DNA from: Caldilineaceae bacterium
GTDB taxonomy: Bacteria > Chloroflexota > Anaerolineae > Caldilineales > Caldilineaceae
Assembly: GCA_022821585.1 (NCBI GenBank)
Contig: JAJEDI010000055.1
Coordinates: 124,001-188,000, forward strand
Length of the DNA stretch: 64,000 nucleotides
Direction: 5' to 3'
Positions 49,225-58,332 of this stretch are shown here, piece after piece; position 1 is the first letter of the stretch; the number at the start of each line of letters is the position of its first letter. The position numbers were made by a program, and so were the translations under genes. The notes below the pieces were generated by a model. That model ran no database searches. It was not told the origin of the DNA and saw only the letters and a program-made list of their open reading frames with translations.

Positions 49225-49674
49225 TCAATGTTCATATTCCTCCATCAATTCGACCAGATTGCCGTCAGGGTCGTAACAGAAGCAGACACTGACCGAACCT
49301 TCAGTGAGCTCGAAATTCACGGGCCCCGAAATGAACTCTACGCCGGACCTTCTCAGCGCGTCCACCGTCGCCGGCAGGTCCTCCACGGTTAGAGCGAAGT
49401 GGCAGGACCCGACAGAGCCAAGTGGGGTGACGTGCTTGTCCCCGTGCGCTGTAAAGAATTCGAGCAGGTCTATGAGGATCCCGGGCGTTCCATCCGCGGC
49501 CAGGCGGGTTGACTGCGCACGCGAACCCTGCAGTCCTCCGGCCATATCGGACTTTTCTCCTTCCAACTGGTGTTGCTCGACCTGCTTCAGGCCCAGCTTG
49601 CCGACATAGAACTCCAAGGCCCGTTGGGTGTCGCTGACCGTAATGGCAATATGATCGAGTGCCTTGACTTTCAT
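49225..49674 (-). CDS. VOC-superfamily protein 2
   Basis: This 149-residue protein has His8 in LDHIAITVSD, a His in SCHFAL and the Glu in NLVELME, the usual VOC metal ligands. I chose ATG 49674 because AAGGAG lies 9 nt upstream and homologues begin here. It is a paralogue of the VOC at 47175 and lies in an operon with an SDR and a metallo-hydrolase. Confidence 0.88.
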   Translation of the reverse strand: MKVKALDHIAITVSDTQRALEFYVGKLGLKQVEQHQLEGEKSDMAGGLQGSRAQSTRLAADGTPGILIDLLEFFTAHGDKHVTPLGSVGSCHFALTVEDLPATVDALRRSGVEFISGPVNFELTEGSVSVCFCYDPDGNLVELMEEYEH

Positions 49675-49765
49675 CGCTTTATTCTCCTTGCCAATTTTGG
49701 GAACCGAGAATCGATTTGCTGGGAACACGACGGGAAGCGCGAATCCGGGACGAAGCGAGGCAGCC

Positions 49766-50584
49766 TCAAGCCCAGTTCCCTCCGGCGCGGCTCAGATACC
49801 TTGCCGCGCCCTCCCTGAGCTGCCGGTCTGAAGGCTGGATCGCGGTGGCGCCTCCGTCAACCATGAGTACGGCCGCAGTTATGTATGAAGCCTCGTCGCT
49901 GGCCAGGAACAGGATTGCGTTAGCCACCTCCTCAGGTTCGGCGAACCGGGAGAACATGGTCATGGCTGCGTAGGACGCGACGTTTTCCGCGGGCGTTCGC
50001 GCCATCATCGGCGTGTTCATTCCGGTTGGGCAAACCACATTGGCGCGAATGCCGCCTTCTCCACAGTCCTGTGCAAGGCAACGGGCCAGGCCGATGAGAC
50101 CGTGCTTAGAGGTGTTATAGTCAGCCTGCATTTCGTTCGCCACCACGCCGGACATCGAGGATACAAATACGACGCTGCCGCCGCCCTGGCGTAACATCGG
50201 GGGAATCACGACCTTGGAGCACAGAAAAGGCCCCTTGAGATTCACGCGCATCACGCGATCCCAATCTGCCTCGTCGATCTCGGCGATATGTTTGCCACTC
50301 CCGAATGTCGCCGCGTTGTTTACCAGAATGTCGATGCATCCGAACTCAGCCAGAGTTTCCGTAGCCATCCTTTCGGCGTCGTGGGCGAGGCTCACGTCGA
50401 CAATGACTGCTATCGCCTCCCCGCCAGACGAGTTGATGGTTTTGACCGTGTCGTGGGCGGTCTCCCGGTTCATATCGGCGACGACGACCTTGGCGCCTTC
50501 GCTCGCAAACCGCAACGCAGTCGACCGCCCGAGGCCCTGACCGGCACCCGTGACAATAGCGACTTTTCCTTGCAATCGACCCAT
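49766..50584 (-). CDS. Short-chain dehydrogenase/reductase (c)
   Basis: This 272-residue SDR has TGAGQGLG, NNAA, Ser in VSSMSG and YNTSK. A C-terminal extension of about 25 residues (after VDGGATA) is unusual and may contact a partner. GGAGGT precedes the ATG. It is close in sequence to the SDR at 45573 in the active-site region, suggesting a parallel role. Confidence 0.9.
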   Translation of the reverse strand: MGRLQGKVAIVTGAGQGLGRSTALRFASEGAKVVVADMNRETAHDTVKTINSSGGEAIAVIVDVSLAHDAERMATETLAEFGCIDILVNNAATFGSGKHIAEIDEADWDRVMRVNLKGPFLCSKVVIPPMLRQGGGSVVFVSSMSGVVANEMQADYNTSKHGLIGLARCLAQDCGEGGIRANVVCPTGMNTPMMARTPAENVASYAAMTMFSRFAEPEEVANAILFLASDEASYITAAVLMVDGGATAIQPSDRQLREGAARYLSRAGGNWA

Positions 50585-50626
50585 TTGGCCGTACCTCCAG
50601 GTTTGGAATCGTTCGCCCTGAAACTG

Positions 50627-51424
50627 TCAGCCGCCGTTTCTGGACGGCAACTGGATCGAGTCGCCGACTAGCAGGATGCGCAGGTCGAATTCAGGCTTCT
50701 GCTGGTAGTAAAGTTCAAAGAGCTTGCCGATGTCGCCGGTGTGGTTGCGCCAGAATTCCCAGTGGAAGGGCAGTAACGTCTTGGGGCCGAGTTTCTGCGC
50801 CACGGATAGAAACTCCTCAATCTCCATGTACCACGTGCGGCCAAAGGCCAACAGCGCCAAATCCAGATTGTGCTCCGCACCGATTTCTGCCATGGCCGGA
50901 CCATCCCAGGTGTCGCCGGAGACAAAGAGTTTCGTCCCTCCGGAAGACAAAACGAATGTCACCGCGTGCGGCTCGTTCGGGTCGTAGGAAGGGTAGACCT
51001 GTAACTCCACGTCTCGGAACTGAAACGAGTCGCCTGGCGCCACCTCGCGTATACGGTCGTCGGCAATGCCAAACTCCCGCATCAGTTTCGCCGAGGAGCG
51101 CGGCGCAACACAGACTGCATCAGTGTTGTTCACGATGGGCACCAGCGTACCATCGTGGCAGTGATCTACGTGGTCATGGGTGGAGATAATAATGTCGGCC
51201 ACGCTTACTTCGTCGGGCTTGACGGGGATGGCCGTCGATCGGTAGGCGCCCGGCACGGCATCATCGGGCGTTCCGTAGGAGTAGGGATCGATCCAGATCA
51301 ACGTCTCCGGCGTGCGGTAAACGAAACTCGGCCCGCCAAGTGCCCAGAACAGGATGCCATCGTCGATCGTTCGCCCCTCCACTTCATCCAGAAATGTCTT
51401 GGGCCAGTAGGCAACATCTCGCAT
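50627..51424 (-). CDS. UlaG-like metallo-beta-lactamase-fold hydrolase
   Basis: This 265-residue protein has the HxHxDH metal site (STHDHVDHCH), a later Asp in SGDTWDG and His in LPFHWEFW. These, with the GGPSFVYRTPETLIWIDPY N-terminus, resemble UlaG (ascorbate-6-phosphate lactonase) and other sugar-lactone hydrolases. The start at 51424 follows an AAGGA. It may open a lactone formed by the SDR. Confidence 0.85.
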   Translation of the reverse strand: MRDVAYWPKTFLDEVEGRTIDDGILFWALGGPSFVYRTPETLIWIDPYSYGTPDDAVPGAYRSTAIPVKPDEVSVADIIISTHDHVDHCHDGTLVPIVNNTDAVCVAPRSSAKLMREFGIADDRIREVAPGDSFQFRDVELQVYPSYDPNEPHAVTFVLSSGGTKLFVSGDTWDGPAMAEIGAEHNLDLALLAFGRTWYMEIEEFLSVAQKLGPKTLLPFHWEFWRNHTGDIGKLFELYYQQKPEFDLRILLVGDSIQLPSRNGG

Positions 51425-51523
51425 GATTTTTCCTTTTGCTGATTTTACATCGCGGCAATTGCCGATTCCCGAAAACGAGGATTCATCAATGGTTTCGCGC
51501 CTTCCCCAACTCACGGGGACCGA

Positions 51524-52033
51524 TCAAGCCGTACTCCAGTTGAAGTCGTGCGGCACTTGTTCACCGGTACCGATTTCGTTCAGTTCGAGCAGGTTTCCGT
51601 CCGGGTCGTAGAAAAAGAGTACGTGCCAATCGCCCTCACCTTCGAAACGTACCGGCGGCGAAACTATCTCCACACCTGCTGCCTTCAAGCGCTCATAGGT
51701 GGCCGGCACATCCTCGACACCGAAACAGAAATGCGCGCTGGGCACGTGGTGAAGCGGCTGCCGCCCTGTCGGACTTTCTGGATTGATCCACTGAATGAGG
51801 TCGAAGGTGAACCCCTGTTCCGAGGTGCGCGTATGGCCGTTTACGCCACCAGGAGGGCGCAGTCGGTACTCACGCATGTGTACGTTTGACATCGCAGTCA
51901 TCTCATCAATGGGGCCGCCATCGTGCTCCTCTGGGGAGACGACCTCCATGCCCAGCATATCCCTGTAGAACTCCAGCGACCTTTCCAGATCGCTGACCAT
52001 AATTGCTACGTGATCAATCGTAATTCGGCTCAT
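51524..52033 (-). CDS. VOC-superfamily protein 3
   Basis: This 169-residue protein has His8 in IDHVAIMVSD, His in SAHFCFG and Glu in NLLELNE. It carries a longer middle insertion (about 45-80) than the other VOC proteins in this window. ATG 52033 is preceded by GGAGG. It is first in a minus operon with the metallo-hydrolase, SDR and VOC 2. Confidence 0.88.
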   Translation of the reverse strand: MSRITIDHVAIMVSDLERSLEFYRDMLGMEVVSPEEHDGGPIDEMTAMSNVHMREYRLRPPGGVNGHTRTSEQGFTFDLIQWINPESPTGRQPLHHVPSAHFCFGVEDVPATYERLKAAGVEIVSPPVRFEGEGDWHVLFFYDPDGNLLELNEIGTGEQVPHDFNWSTA

Positions 52034-52924
52034 TCCTGGCCACCTCCGAGAATAATGCACCATCTGACACTGCGCCGCTTGCACGGCCTAAGAAGCTTTT
52101 GAATGAATGTTCAGAGAAAGGGGAGGCATCCTGCCGCCCTGGGTAGATAAACAACATAGCCAATGATTGCCCTCACAATTCCTACTGAACGGCTTTGAAC
52201 TTCCCCACCCTGTTATTGCTGGCCTCTACGCACGAGTAGCCGCAGCGTAGCAGACAGCTTTCTCGACATGGCGCACTTGCGAATCTGTTTGCAGGTCGTG
52301 ATCTTCGCCGAAAGTGTCAGGACGGGCCGCACATGTGAAGGTTACGCACGCCTCAGCGACTGAACCTATTGCAAACCATGTCCTCCTGGTGAGCCAAACA
52401 CGGCAAAGAAGGCGAGCAATGCTTCCGGGCTGCAACAGTCAAGCCTCTCTGAAAGGCTTGTCAGCTTGGTTGCGTCACTCAATTGCGTTAAGAAGGGTTT
52501 TGCTCCATGTGATGGCGTTAACGTAACCGGCAGTGAGATGTGAATGTCAGCTTGAAAGGCCGGCCCTGTAAGGAAATGGGCCATAATTGATGGGTTGCTT
52601 CAGCATGTCTAGGGGTATGGTCGGCGGAACCAAGCATAACGACCAGGACAAGCCAATCCTATCACAACCGAATCTGCAAGAGAAACTGAAATTAGTAACA
52701 TTTTCTCCTGTATCTGTGGGCGATTCCACCACAAAGCCTGACGTCAAATCCAACGCTAGGCCACGTTCCCAGGTCAGTCAATTCAAGGACTTTCTTCACT
52801 ACTCACCCCTCGATCTTGGATGTCCTGGCCCTCGGCTCTTCCTTGTGCAGGCGTAGACCTCGAAGAGAACATTCAGTGGATCTAGGAAAGTACTACGGCA
52901 GGAAATAACAGAATGGGCATAAAG
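52034..52924. other. Intergenic, no gene seen
   Basis: About 890 bases without a recognisable gene, RNA or repeat. Short open frames have no family resemblance. Base composition is somewhat lower in GC than the neighbouring genes. It may be a decayed gene or an insertion scar, but I cannot show this. Confidence 0.45.
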
Positions 52925-54628
52925 TCAGGAGCTTCTTGCCAGCCACTTTTCGGCTCTGTCAAGAACCAGTTGCGCAAGGGCGCTGTCGGTCTTAACGTGC
53001 TTGTCGGTGAGCACAAGTGTAGGGATCACATCGAGTTTCTCGAAGAAATCCTGCCAGGCGCGAAACTTCCTTTCGGACCACCAGATCCGGGGATGGGGGA
53101 ATGTCCAGACGCCGCGTCTGGGTTCGGGCCCGATCGACCCGGAGGAGCCGTAACTGAGCATGTAATTGCCGAGAAGACGGCGATACATTTCGGCGTTGAC
53201 CAACTCGTCTAATTTACCTCCGTCGTGTCCTAATGCCATGTCGATCCACAGGATTTCACCCTGTCCTGATGAGAGCGCGTACATTCCGGCCACCCATTCC
53301 GATGTTCCTTCACCGGTAAATAGTACGTCGGGATATGCAGCCTGCAACTCTTCAAACAGGAGGCCCACGCCGCGCATGTGATCGTGGTGGAGATCATTGA
53401 TGGGGAAAGCCGACTGGTCCAGGTGGAAAGCGTCTATCGCATAGTCATTTACAAGGCGCCCAATACATTCGACCATTAGTTTTCTGAACTCCGGGGCATC
53501 GGGCGAGATGTAGGCAAAGGTCGGCTCGATGTTTTCGTCCTTATCGTAGTCGACCTCCCAGAAGACCGGCCGCCCGAAAAGATCATGGATTTGGTGCTGC
53601 GCAAACTGGGGGTAAAGAGGGTGGTCCAACGCCATTCCCCAGACGTTCATGTGCACCAGCACTTTGAATCCGAGTTCGTGGGCCGACTTCATAAAGCGGG
53701 CGAATCCCTCCGGTCCCCCCAGCTCCTCGCCGGGCAGATTGTCGGGCACATGGTAGTCGACGCGTCCTTCATGGCCGAGCACTTTGATCAGCGTACGCTC
53801 CGGCGGGAATACCTGTGCGAGTTCATGCAGCCGCGCTTCCATCTCCTCGAAGGTATGGCACATCTTGCCGTCTGAAGTTACGCCGTGCAGGATGGCCATG
53901 AAGGCAACCTGGCGCAGCCATTCGGGCACGTCGGGCCTACTTTCCATAGGCATCAAGTCGTATGCCTGCTCCATCCAATCGATGTAGGGTTCGACAGCCT
54001 CCTGCCACGACGAGACGCGCTCGATGTGCCAGGTCGGTGATATGTGCTCGTTACTGATTTCGAAGGCGTTCTCTTCCGACATGAGATGGACTTCGAGACT
54101 GTCTTCGACGCGGTAAGCCCAGAAGCGCTTGAAGCGGGGAGGATGTTCATTTGAGCGTATACAGATAGTCTCTTCCTCGCCCTCGATCAAAATGAACTGA
54201 GCGGCCATGCCGGGAAGCGGCCCGACTGGAAGGACGATGCCGGTTTCTCCGCCGCGCCCCCGAACCGGGTAGGCGCCATGAGGAAATACGAAGCACTGCC
54301 CCGCCGATTCGCTGATTTCCCACCGCAAGCCCGGGGGCGTGACGACTTTACCGTACGGGAGAGACTCGACGAACACCTTTATTCCCTTGACAGGTTCCGA
54401 GTGTTCAGCCTTGGCCTGCCAGCTGACGGTCTGCGAACTGCTCGCGAACGAGACTTTAAACTGTGCGGGGACGCGCCCGCTGTCATCTCCGTAACTTACC
54501 TCGTGAGCACGGTAGATGAGGCGTTCTTCCTCCTGCACCGGCGCGGAGAATTCGGCGGTGTAAGCGTTGCCGGTCGTCAGGACCTGGAACAAAAATGTAT
54601 AGCCTCCAAAGCTGATGCGACTGGCCAC
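52925..54628 (-). CDS. Glycosidase-like TIM-barrel protein of the carbohydrate transporter operon
   Basis: From GTG 54628 (AAGGAG 7 nt upstream) this protein has 567 residues. About 1-210 looks like a beta-sandwich; about 230-500 like a TIM barrel resembling DUF6259 or alpha-galactosidase-clan proteins. Two conserved-looking acidic motifs, AFHLDQSAF and FTGEGTSEW, are candidates for nucleophile and acid/base. An open extension upstream runs over a hairpin and is rejected. No signal peptide, so it is probably cytoplasmic and acts after uptake. Confidence 0.75.
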   Translation of the reverse strand: MASRISFGGYTFLFQVLTTGNAYTAEFSAPVQEEERLIYRAHEVSYGDDSGRVPAQFKVSFASSSQTVSWQAKAEHSEPVKGIKVFVESLPYGKVVTPPGLRWEISESAGQCFVFPHGAYPVRGRGGETGIVLPVGPLPGMAAQFILIEGEEETICIRSNEHPPRFKRFWAYRVEDSLEVHLMSEENAFEISNEHISPTWHIERVSSWQEAVEPYIDWMEQAYDLMPMESRPDVPEWLRQVAFMAILHGVTSDGKMCHTFEEMEARLHELAQVFPPERTLIKVLGHEGRVDYHVPDNLPGEELGGPEGFARFMKSAHELGFKVLVHMNVWGMALDHPLYPQFAQHQIHDLFGRPVFWEVDYDKDENIEPTFAYISPDAPEFRKLMVECIGRLVNDYAIDAFHLDQSAFPINDLHHDHMRGVGLLFEELQAAYPDVLFTGEGTSEWVAGMYALSSGQGEILWIDMALGHDGGKLDELVNAEMYRRLLGNYMLSYGSSGSIGPEPRRGVWTFPHPRIWWSERKFRAWQDFFEKLDVIPTLVLTDKHVKTDSALAQLVLDRAEKWLARSS

Positions 54629-54671
54629 GAAAGTTCTCCTTTCGCGGAGGGGTTGAGCAGAGGGGATCAGA

Positions 54672-54698
54672 GAAGGTGCGGCGATGAGCCGCACCTTC
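54672..54698 (-). repeat. 11-bp perfect hairpin between binding-protein and glycosidase genes
   Basis: GAAGGTGCGGC (54672-54682) and GCCGCACCTTC (54688-54698) form an 11-bp stem with loop of 5. There is no T-run. In ABC operons such stems often stabilise the binding-protein mRNA or partly terminate, raising its level over the downstream gene. The placement fits that role, which is inference. Confidence 0.6.
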
Positions 54699-54734
54699 GG
54701 ACGACAATAAGAGTGACTGATGTGCGCCGGACGC

Positions 54735-56063
54735 CTAGCTGGCTGCGTATGACTTGTCCAGGCAGGACTGCGCCTCCGCCGCCGCCTCCTGAACCAAGGC
54801 CTCCAGGGGGCGTTCTTCGTTCTCGATGTACCGGGTCCAGATTCCTGAAAACTGTGGGTGGACGCAGTCCCAATGAAATTCAGTGCGCAGGTAGTTGGGC
54901 ACCTTGGTAGGCAGCTGGGCCTGCTGCCAGAATTTGCTCAGAACAGGATCCTGGTCCCATCCCAGATTCAGCCAGGTCTGTGGAGTCGGCGGCGTCCAGG
55001 CCCCCACTTCAGCCGCAATCTGGCTGCCTTCCACGCCGCTGATGTATTTCATCAACTCCCAACTGGCCTCTTTTTCCTGTGAACCGGTCCACATGTAGTA
55101 CTGTACCGAGTCTCCCCACGCGAATGACTCGCCGCCCTCGCGAATGGGAACGGAGACCATATCCCATTCGAATGGGACCTCTTTCAGGTCTACAAGATTC
55201 CAGCCTGAGGCCTGGAACATGCCTACCTTGCCCGATCCGAAGGCAAATGGGCCAAGTGCTTCTGACTGGGCGCCCGACGGCGCAACCTTGTGCACGACCT
55301 CCAAGTCGAGAACCCACTGAATGGCCTCGATCGAAGTTGGCGTGTCCAGCAGGCCTTGCACCTGCCGCCCGTTTTCGCTAACAATTTCGAATCCCATATT
55401 CCAGCAGAAGGCCTGGTCCCAAAGAAGTGTGCCTGGACCGGAAATGAGTGTGCCCCAGGTCCCCAACTCTTCATCGGTGAGGGCGATACAAGCAGCCAGA
55501 TAATCGTCAATCGTCCAGCCCTCTACTGGCAGTGGCACGCCCATCTCCTCGAAGAGGCTGGCATTGTAGCCAACCATCCCCCAGACGCCGTCACGCGGCG
55601 TGCTGTACATCCGTCCCTCATAGGTGGCCCGCTCGAGGCAGATCGGGAACCACATCTCCTCCGCCTGGATTGCGTCGGCTTCGAGCATCGGCGTAATGTC
55701 TTCCGTAAATCCGCGGCGGGCAAAGTCGGTGGCGTAATAGAAGACCCATACGTCCGGCCCTGTGTCGCCTGCGATCATGGCCAAAATCTTTTCGGCGAAG
55801 CCTCCTTCAGGAACATCCTGCACTTCGACCTGGATGTCAGGATTCTGATCCGTGAACGCGGCCGCCATATCGATATAGGCCGGCTGCCAGTCGAGAACGT
55901 CCGGGTTCCACCATGAGATGGTCGTGGCGGCAGTATCCGGTGCTCCCTCGTCTCCCGCTGCGCCTGGCGCCACCGCCGCACAGGCTGCCAGCAAGCTGCC
56001 CGCCCCTGCCAGCGCTCCCAATCTCAGAAAATCCCGACGACTCTGTTGTGCGCTTCCGTTCAT
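54735..56063 (-). CDS. Sugar ABC transporter substrate-binding lipoprotein (Tat signal)
   Basis: From ATG 56063 (GGGAGG 5 nt upstream) this protein has 442 residues. It has SRRDFLRLG (twin-arginine) and a lipobox LLAAC, so it appears to be a Tat-exported lipoprotein. The mature part is a family 1 sugar-binding protein: ISWWNPDVLDW, GPDVWVFYYATD, GRMYSTPRDGVWGMVGYN, FAFGSGKVGMFQASGWN. Last gene of the transporter set; the two permeases lie upstream. Confidence 0.92.
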   Translation of the reverse strand: MNGSAQQSRRDFLRLGALAGAGSLLAACAAVAPGAAGDEGAPDTAATTISWWNPDVLDWQPAYIDMAAAFTDQNPDIQVEVQDVPEGGFAEKILAMIAGDTGPDVWVFYYATDFARRGFTEDITPMLEADAIQAEEMWFPICLERATYEGRMYSTPRDGVWGMVGYNASLFEEMGVPLPVEGWTIDDYLAACIALTDEELGTWGTLISGPGTLLWDQAFCWNMGFEIVSENGRQVQGLLDTPTSIEAIQWVLDLEVVHKVAPSGAQSEALGPFAFGSGKVGMFQASGWNLVDLKEVPFEWDMVSVPIREGGESFAWGDSVQYYMWTGSQEKEASWELMKYISGVEGSQIAAEVGAWTPPTPQTWLNLGWDQDPVLSKFWQQAQLPTKVPNYLRTEFHWDCVHPQFSGIWTRYIENEERPLEALVQEAAAEAQSCLDKSYAAS

Positions 56064-56115
56064 CTTGTCCTCCCTGTGTGGATACTGTGAGTAATGCCTC
56101 AACGCTTTAAGTGAT

Positions 56116-57006
56116 TCAACCCTTTAAGCCAACCGAGGCGATACCCCCAATCAGCTTGTTCTGGGCAAGGAAATAGACGATGAGTGTGGGTAGGACCGCC
56201 AGCAACGAAGCCGCCATCAGCACGTTATAGTCTGTGCGATTGCGCCCTCGAAGCAGGTTTAAACCTAAAGCGATTGTATACTTTGTGTTTTCATTCAGAT
56301 AGATCAACGGCCCGAGGAAGTCGTTCCATACGCCTATGAAGGTGAAAACGACAACGATTACCAGGGGCGGAATACACAGAGGCAGGAGAATGAAAAACAG
56401 GACCTGGAACGTATTGCAGCCATCCATGCGCGCGGCGTCGTCCAGATCAAACGGAAGCGACATGAGATACTGGCGCATGAGGAAGATGAAGAAGGCACTG
56501 CCGGTGAAAGCCGGCACCGTGAGTGGCAGGAATGTATTGATCCAACCAAAGAGCTTGAACAGAATAAAGGTGGGAATCAGGGTCACCTGGTAGGGGATCA
56601 TGAGAGTCGCAATCAACATGATGAAAAGCACATCACGTCCCGGGAAGCGGAGGCGCGCGAAGCCAAAGGCAACCAGACTGGTCGAGAACACCTGCCCCAA
56701 TACATTCCAAAACACAATGATCATTGTGTTTTGGAAAAAGAGCAGCACGGGAGCTACCTCAAAAATGCGGGGAAAGTGTTCCCAGACAACAGGGTTCGGG
56801 ATCCATTCAGGGGGAAACAGCCACGTCTGGGCCCGGCTCTTTAGAGAAGTCGAGAGCATCCAAAACATCGGGATCAGGAAGATAAGTGACAACAGTATCA
56901 TGGAGAAATGGGCTGAGAAGCTGACAACCCGGCCTCGCACGCGGCGATTCCAGCGCAACTGACTGAGCCAGCCGCCTCCTTGCGTCACGGGCGAATCTAC
57001 ATTCAT
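56116..57006 (-). CDS. Carbohydrate ABC transporter permease, MalG type
   Basis: This 296-residue membrane protein has six hydrophobic segments and the EAA-loop signature DDAARMDGCNTFQVLFFILLPL near 190-211, which contacts the ATPase. No ATPase gene lies in this window, so a shared multi-sugar ATPase (MsmK/UgpC-type) elsewhere is likely. It follows the other permease by 22 nt. Confidence 0.93.
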   Translation of the reverse strand: MNVDSPVTQGGGWLSQLRWNRRVRGRVVSFSAHFSMILLSLIFLIPMFWMLSTSLKSRAQTWLFPPEWIPNPVVWEHFPRIFEVAPVLLFFQNTMIIVFWNVLGQVFSTSLVAFGFARLRFPGRDVLFIMLIATLMIPYQVTLIPTFILFKLFGWINTFLPLTVPAFTGSAFFIFLMRQYLMSLPFDLDDAARMDGCNTFQVLFFILLPLCIPPLVIVVVFTFIGVWNDFLGPLIYLNENTKYTIALGLNLLRGRNRTDYNVLMAASLLAVLPTLIVYFLAQNKLIGGIASVGLKG

Positions 57007-57028
57007 AGGTCGTCTATTGCCCCTGGCT

Positions 57029-57991
57029 TCATGCGTCTTCCTTGCGCCGTTCAGCTTCGTAATAAACCCAGTGCGGTGAACTGCGGAATACCAGCAGCGT
57101 AACGGCCAGGATGATCAGCGTGAGTATCCACGCCAATGCCGAACCATAGCCCATCCGCAGGGTGCCAAACGCCTTGTTGTAAATGTACAGCATATAGAAA
57201 AACGTTGCTTGGAGCGGTCCTCCCTGCGTCGCAATGTAAGACTGGGTAAATACCTGAAACGTCGCGATCAGATTCAGAACCAACTGGAAGAAGAGTGTCG
57301 GTGTCAACAGGGGCAACGTGATTCGCCAGAAGCGGCGCCAGATATTCGCGCCGTCAATCTCCGCCGCCTCATAGAGGTGGGGCGGTATGTTTTGCAGACC
57401 GGCCAGGTAGATGACGGCGCCCCCGCCTACACCCCACAGACCAAGCAGCATCAGACCTGGTAAGGCCCAGCGTGGACTGTGAAACCAGCTCGGCCCCTCA
57501 ATCCCGACCAGCGATAGAAGATGGTTGATAACACCGAACTCGGGATTGAATATCCAGATCCAGAGCATGGTCACCGCCACAATAGGCAAAACCGCTGGGA
57601 TGTAGAAAAGTGTACGATAGAAGTTCATGCCGCGTAGGCGCAGATTCAGCAGCAGCGAGAGCGCCAGCCCCAGCACCAGGTGCAGCGGCAGAGTCACCAC
57701 GGCATAGGTCAGAGTAACCTTGAGAGCCTGTAGAAAGTCCCCATCGTTGGTGAAAATCTCTGCGTAGTTCTGCAGTCCCACCCAGCGTGGAGCACTTCCG
57801 ATATCCCAATACGTCAGGCTGAGGAGGAGTGACGCCAGAATCGGGCCGGCGACGAACATGACGAATCCGACGAGCCAGGGAGAGATGCATATGTAGCCTT
57901 CAACCGCTTCGCGACGGGCCTGCCGGCTCATGCCGCGCCAAGCGTTGAGGAAGTTTGAAGGCTGATGCGTGCGAGCAAGATTCCTGGTCAC
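57029..57991 (-). CDS. Carbohydrate ABC transporter permease, MalF type
   Basis: This 320-residue protein has six hydrophobic segments and the EAA loop (LYEAAEIDGANIWRRFWRITLP) near 220. GTG start, weak ribosome site. It pairs with the MalG-type permease downstream and is the first transporter gene of the set. Confidence 0.93.
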   Translation of the reverse strand: MTRNLARTHQPSNFLNAWRGMSRQARREAVEGYICISPWLVGFVMFVAGPILASLLLSLTYWDIGSAPRWVGLQNYAEIFTNDGDFLQALKVTLTYAVVTLPLHLVLGLALSLLLNLRLRGMNFYRTLFYIPAVLPIVAVTMLWIWIFNPEFGVINHLLSLVGIEGPSWFHSPRWALPGLMLLGLWGVGGGAVIYLAGLQNIPPHLYEAAEIDGANIWRRFWRITLPLLTPTLFFQLVLNLIATFQVFTQSYIATQGGPLQATFFYMLYIYNKAFGTLRMGYGSALAWILTLIILAVTLLVFRSSPHWVYYEAERRKEDA

Positions 57992-58332
57992 GTAACAGAT
58001 TTCTTCAATTGATTGTAAATGCTTGGGTCCGGCGTCCCGGTTTTAGGGGAGGTCAGTAAGCTAGTGGGCAATCTTACATAACTGCACGAGATATGCAAAA
58101 AACTCGAAGCCGTGTACGCGAACCGCTGCCGGGCATGAGGCTGCAACCCGCAGCTTAACACGTCTTCATTTGTCCGCTGACAGTCCCAGGCCCAATCGGA
58201 TACTTCGTTCCTCTAAGGCGGAACTCTTGGGCGCCACGAATCCTAAACACGCAGCCCGTGCATACAACATGGTGTCGAGCGTGCGCTAAAGCACCGTTGA
58301 TTCGGGAGAGGAAAAGCTCTAGAGGAGAGACA
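57992..58332. other. Intergenic, no gene seen
   Basis: About 340 bases upstream of the permease start, probably containing the transporter promoter, though no clear -35/-10 pair stands out. No gene or repeat seen. Confidence 0.45.
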
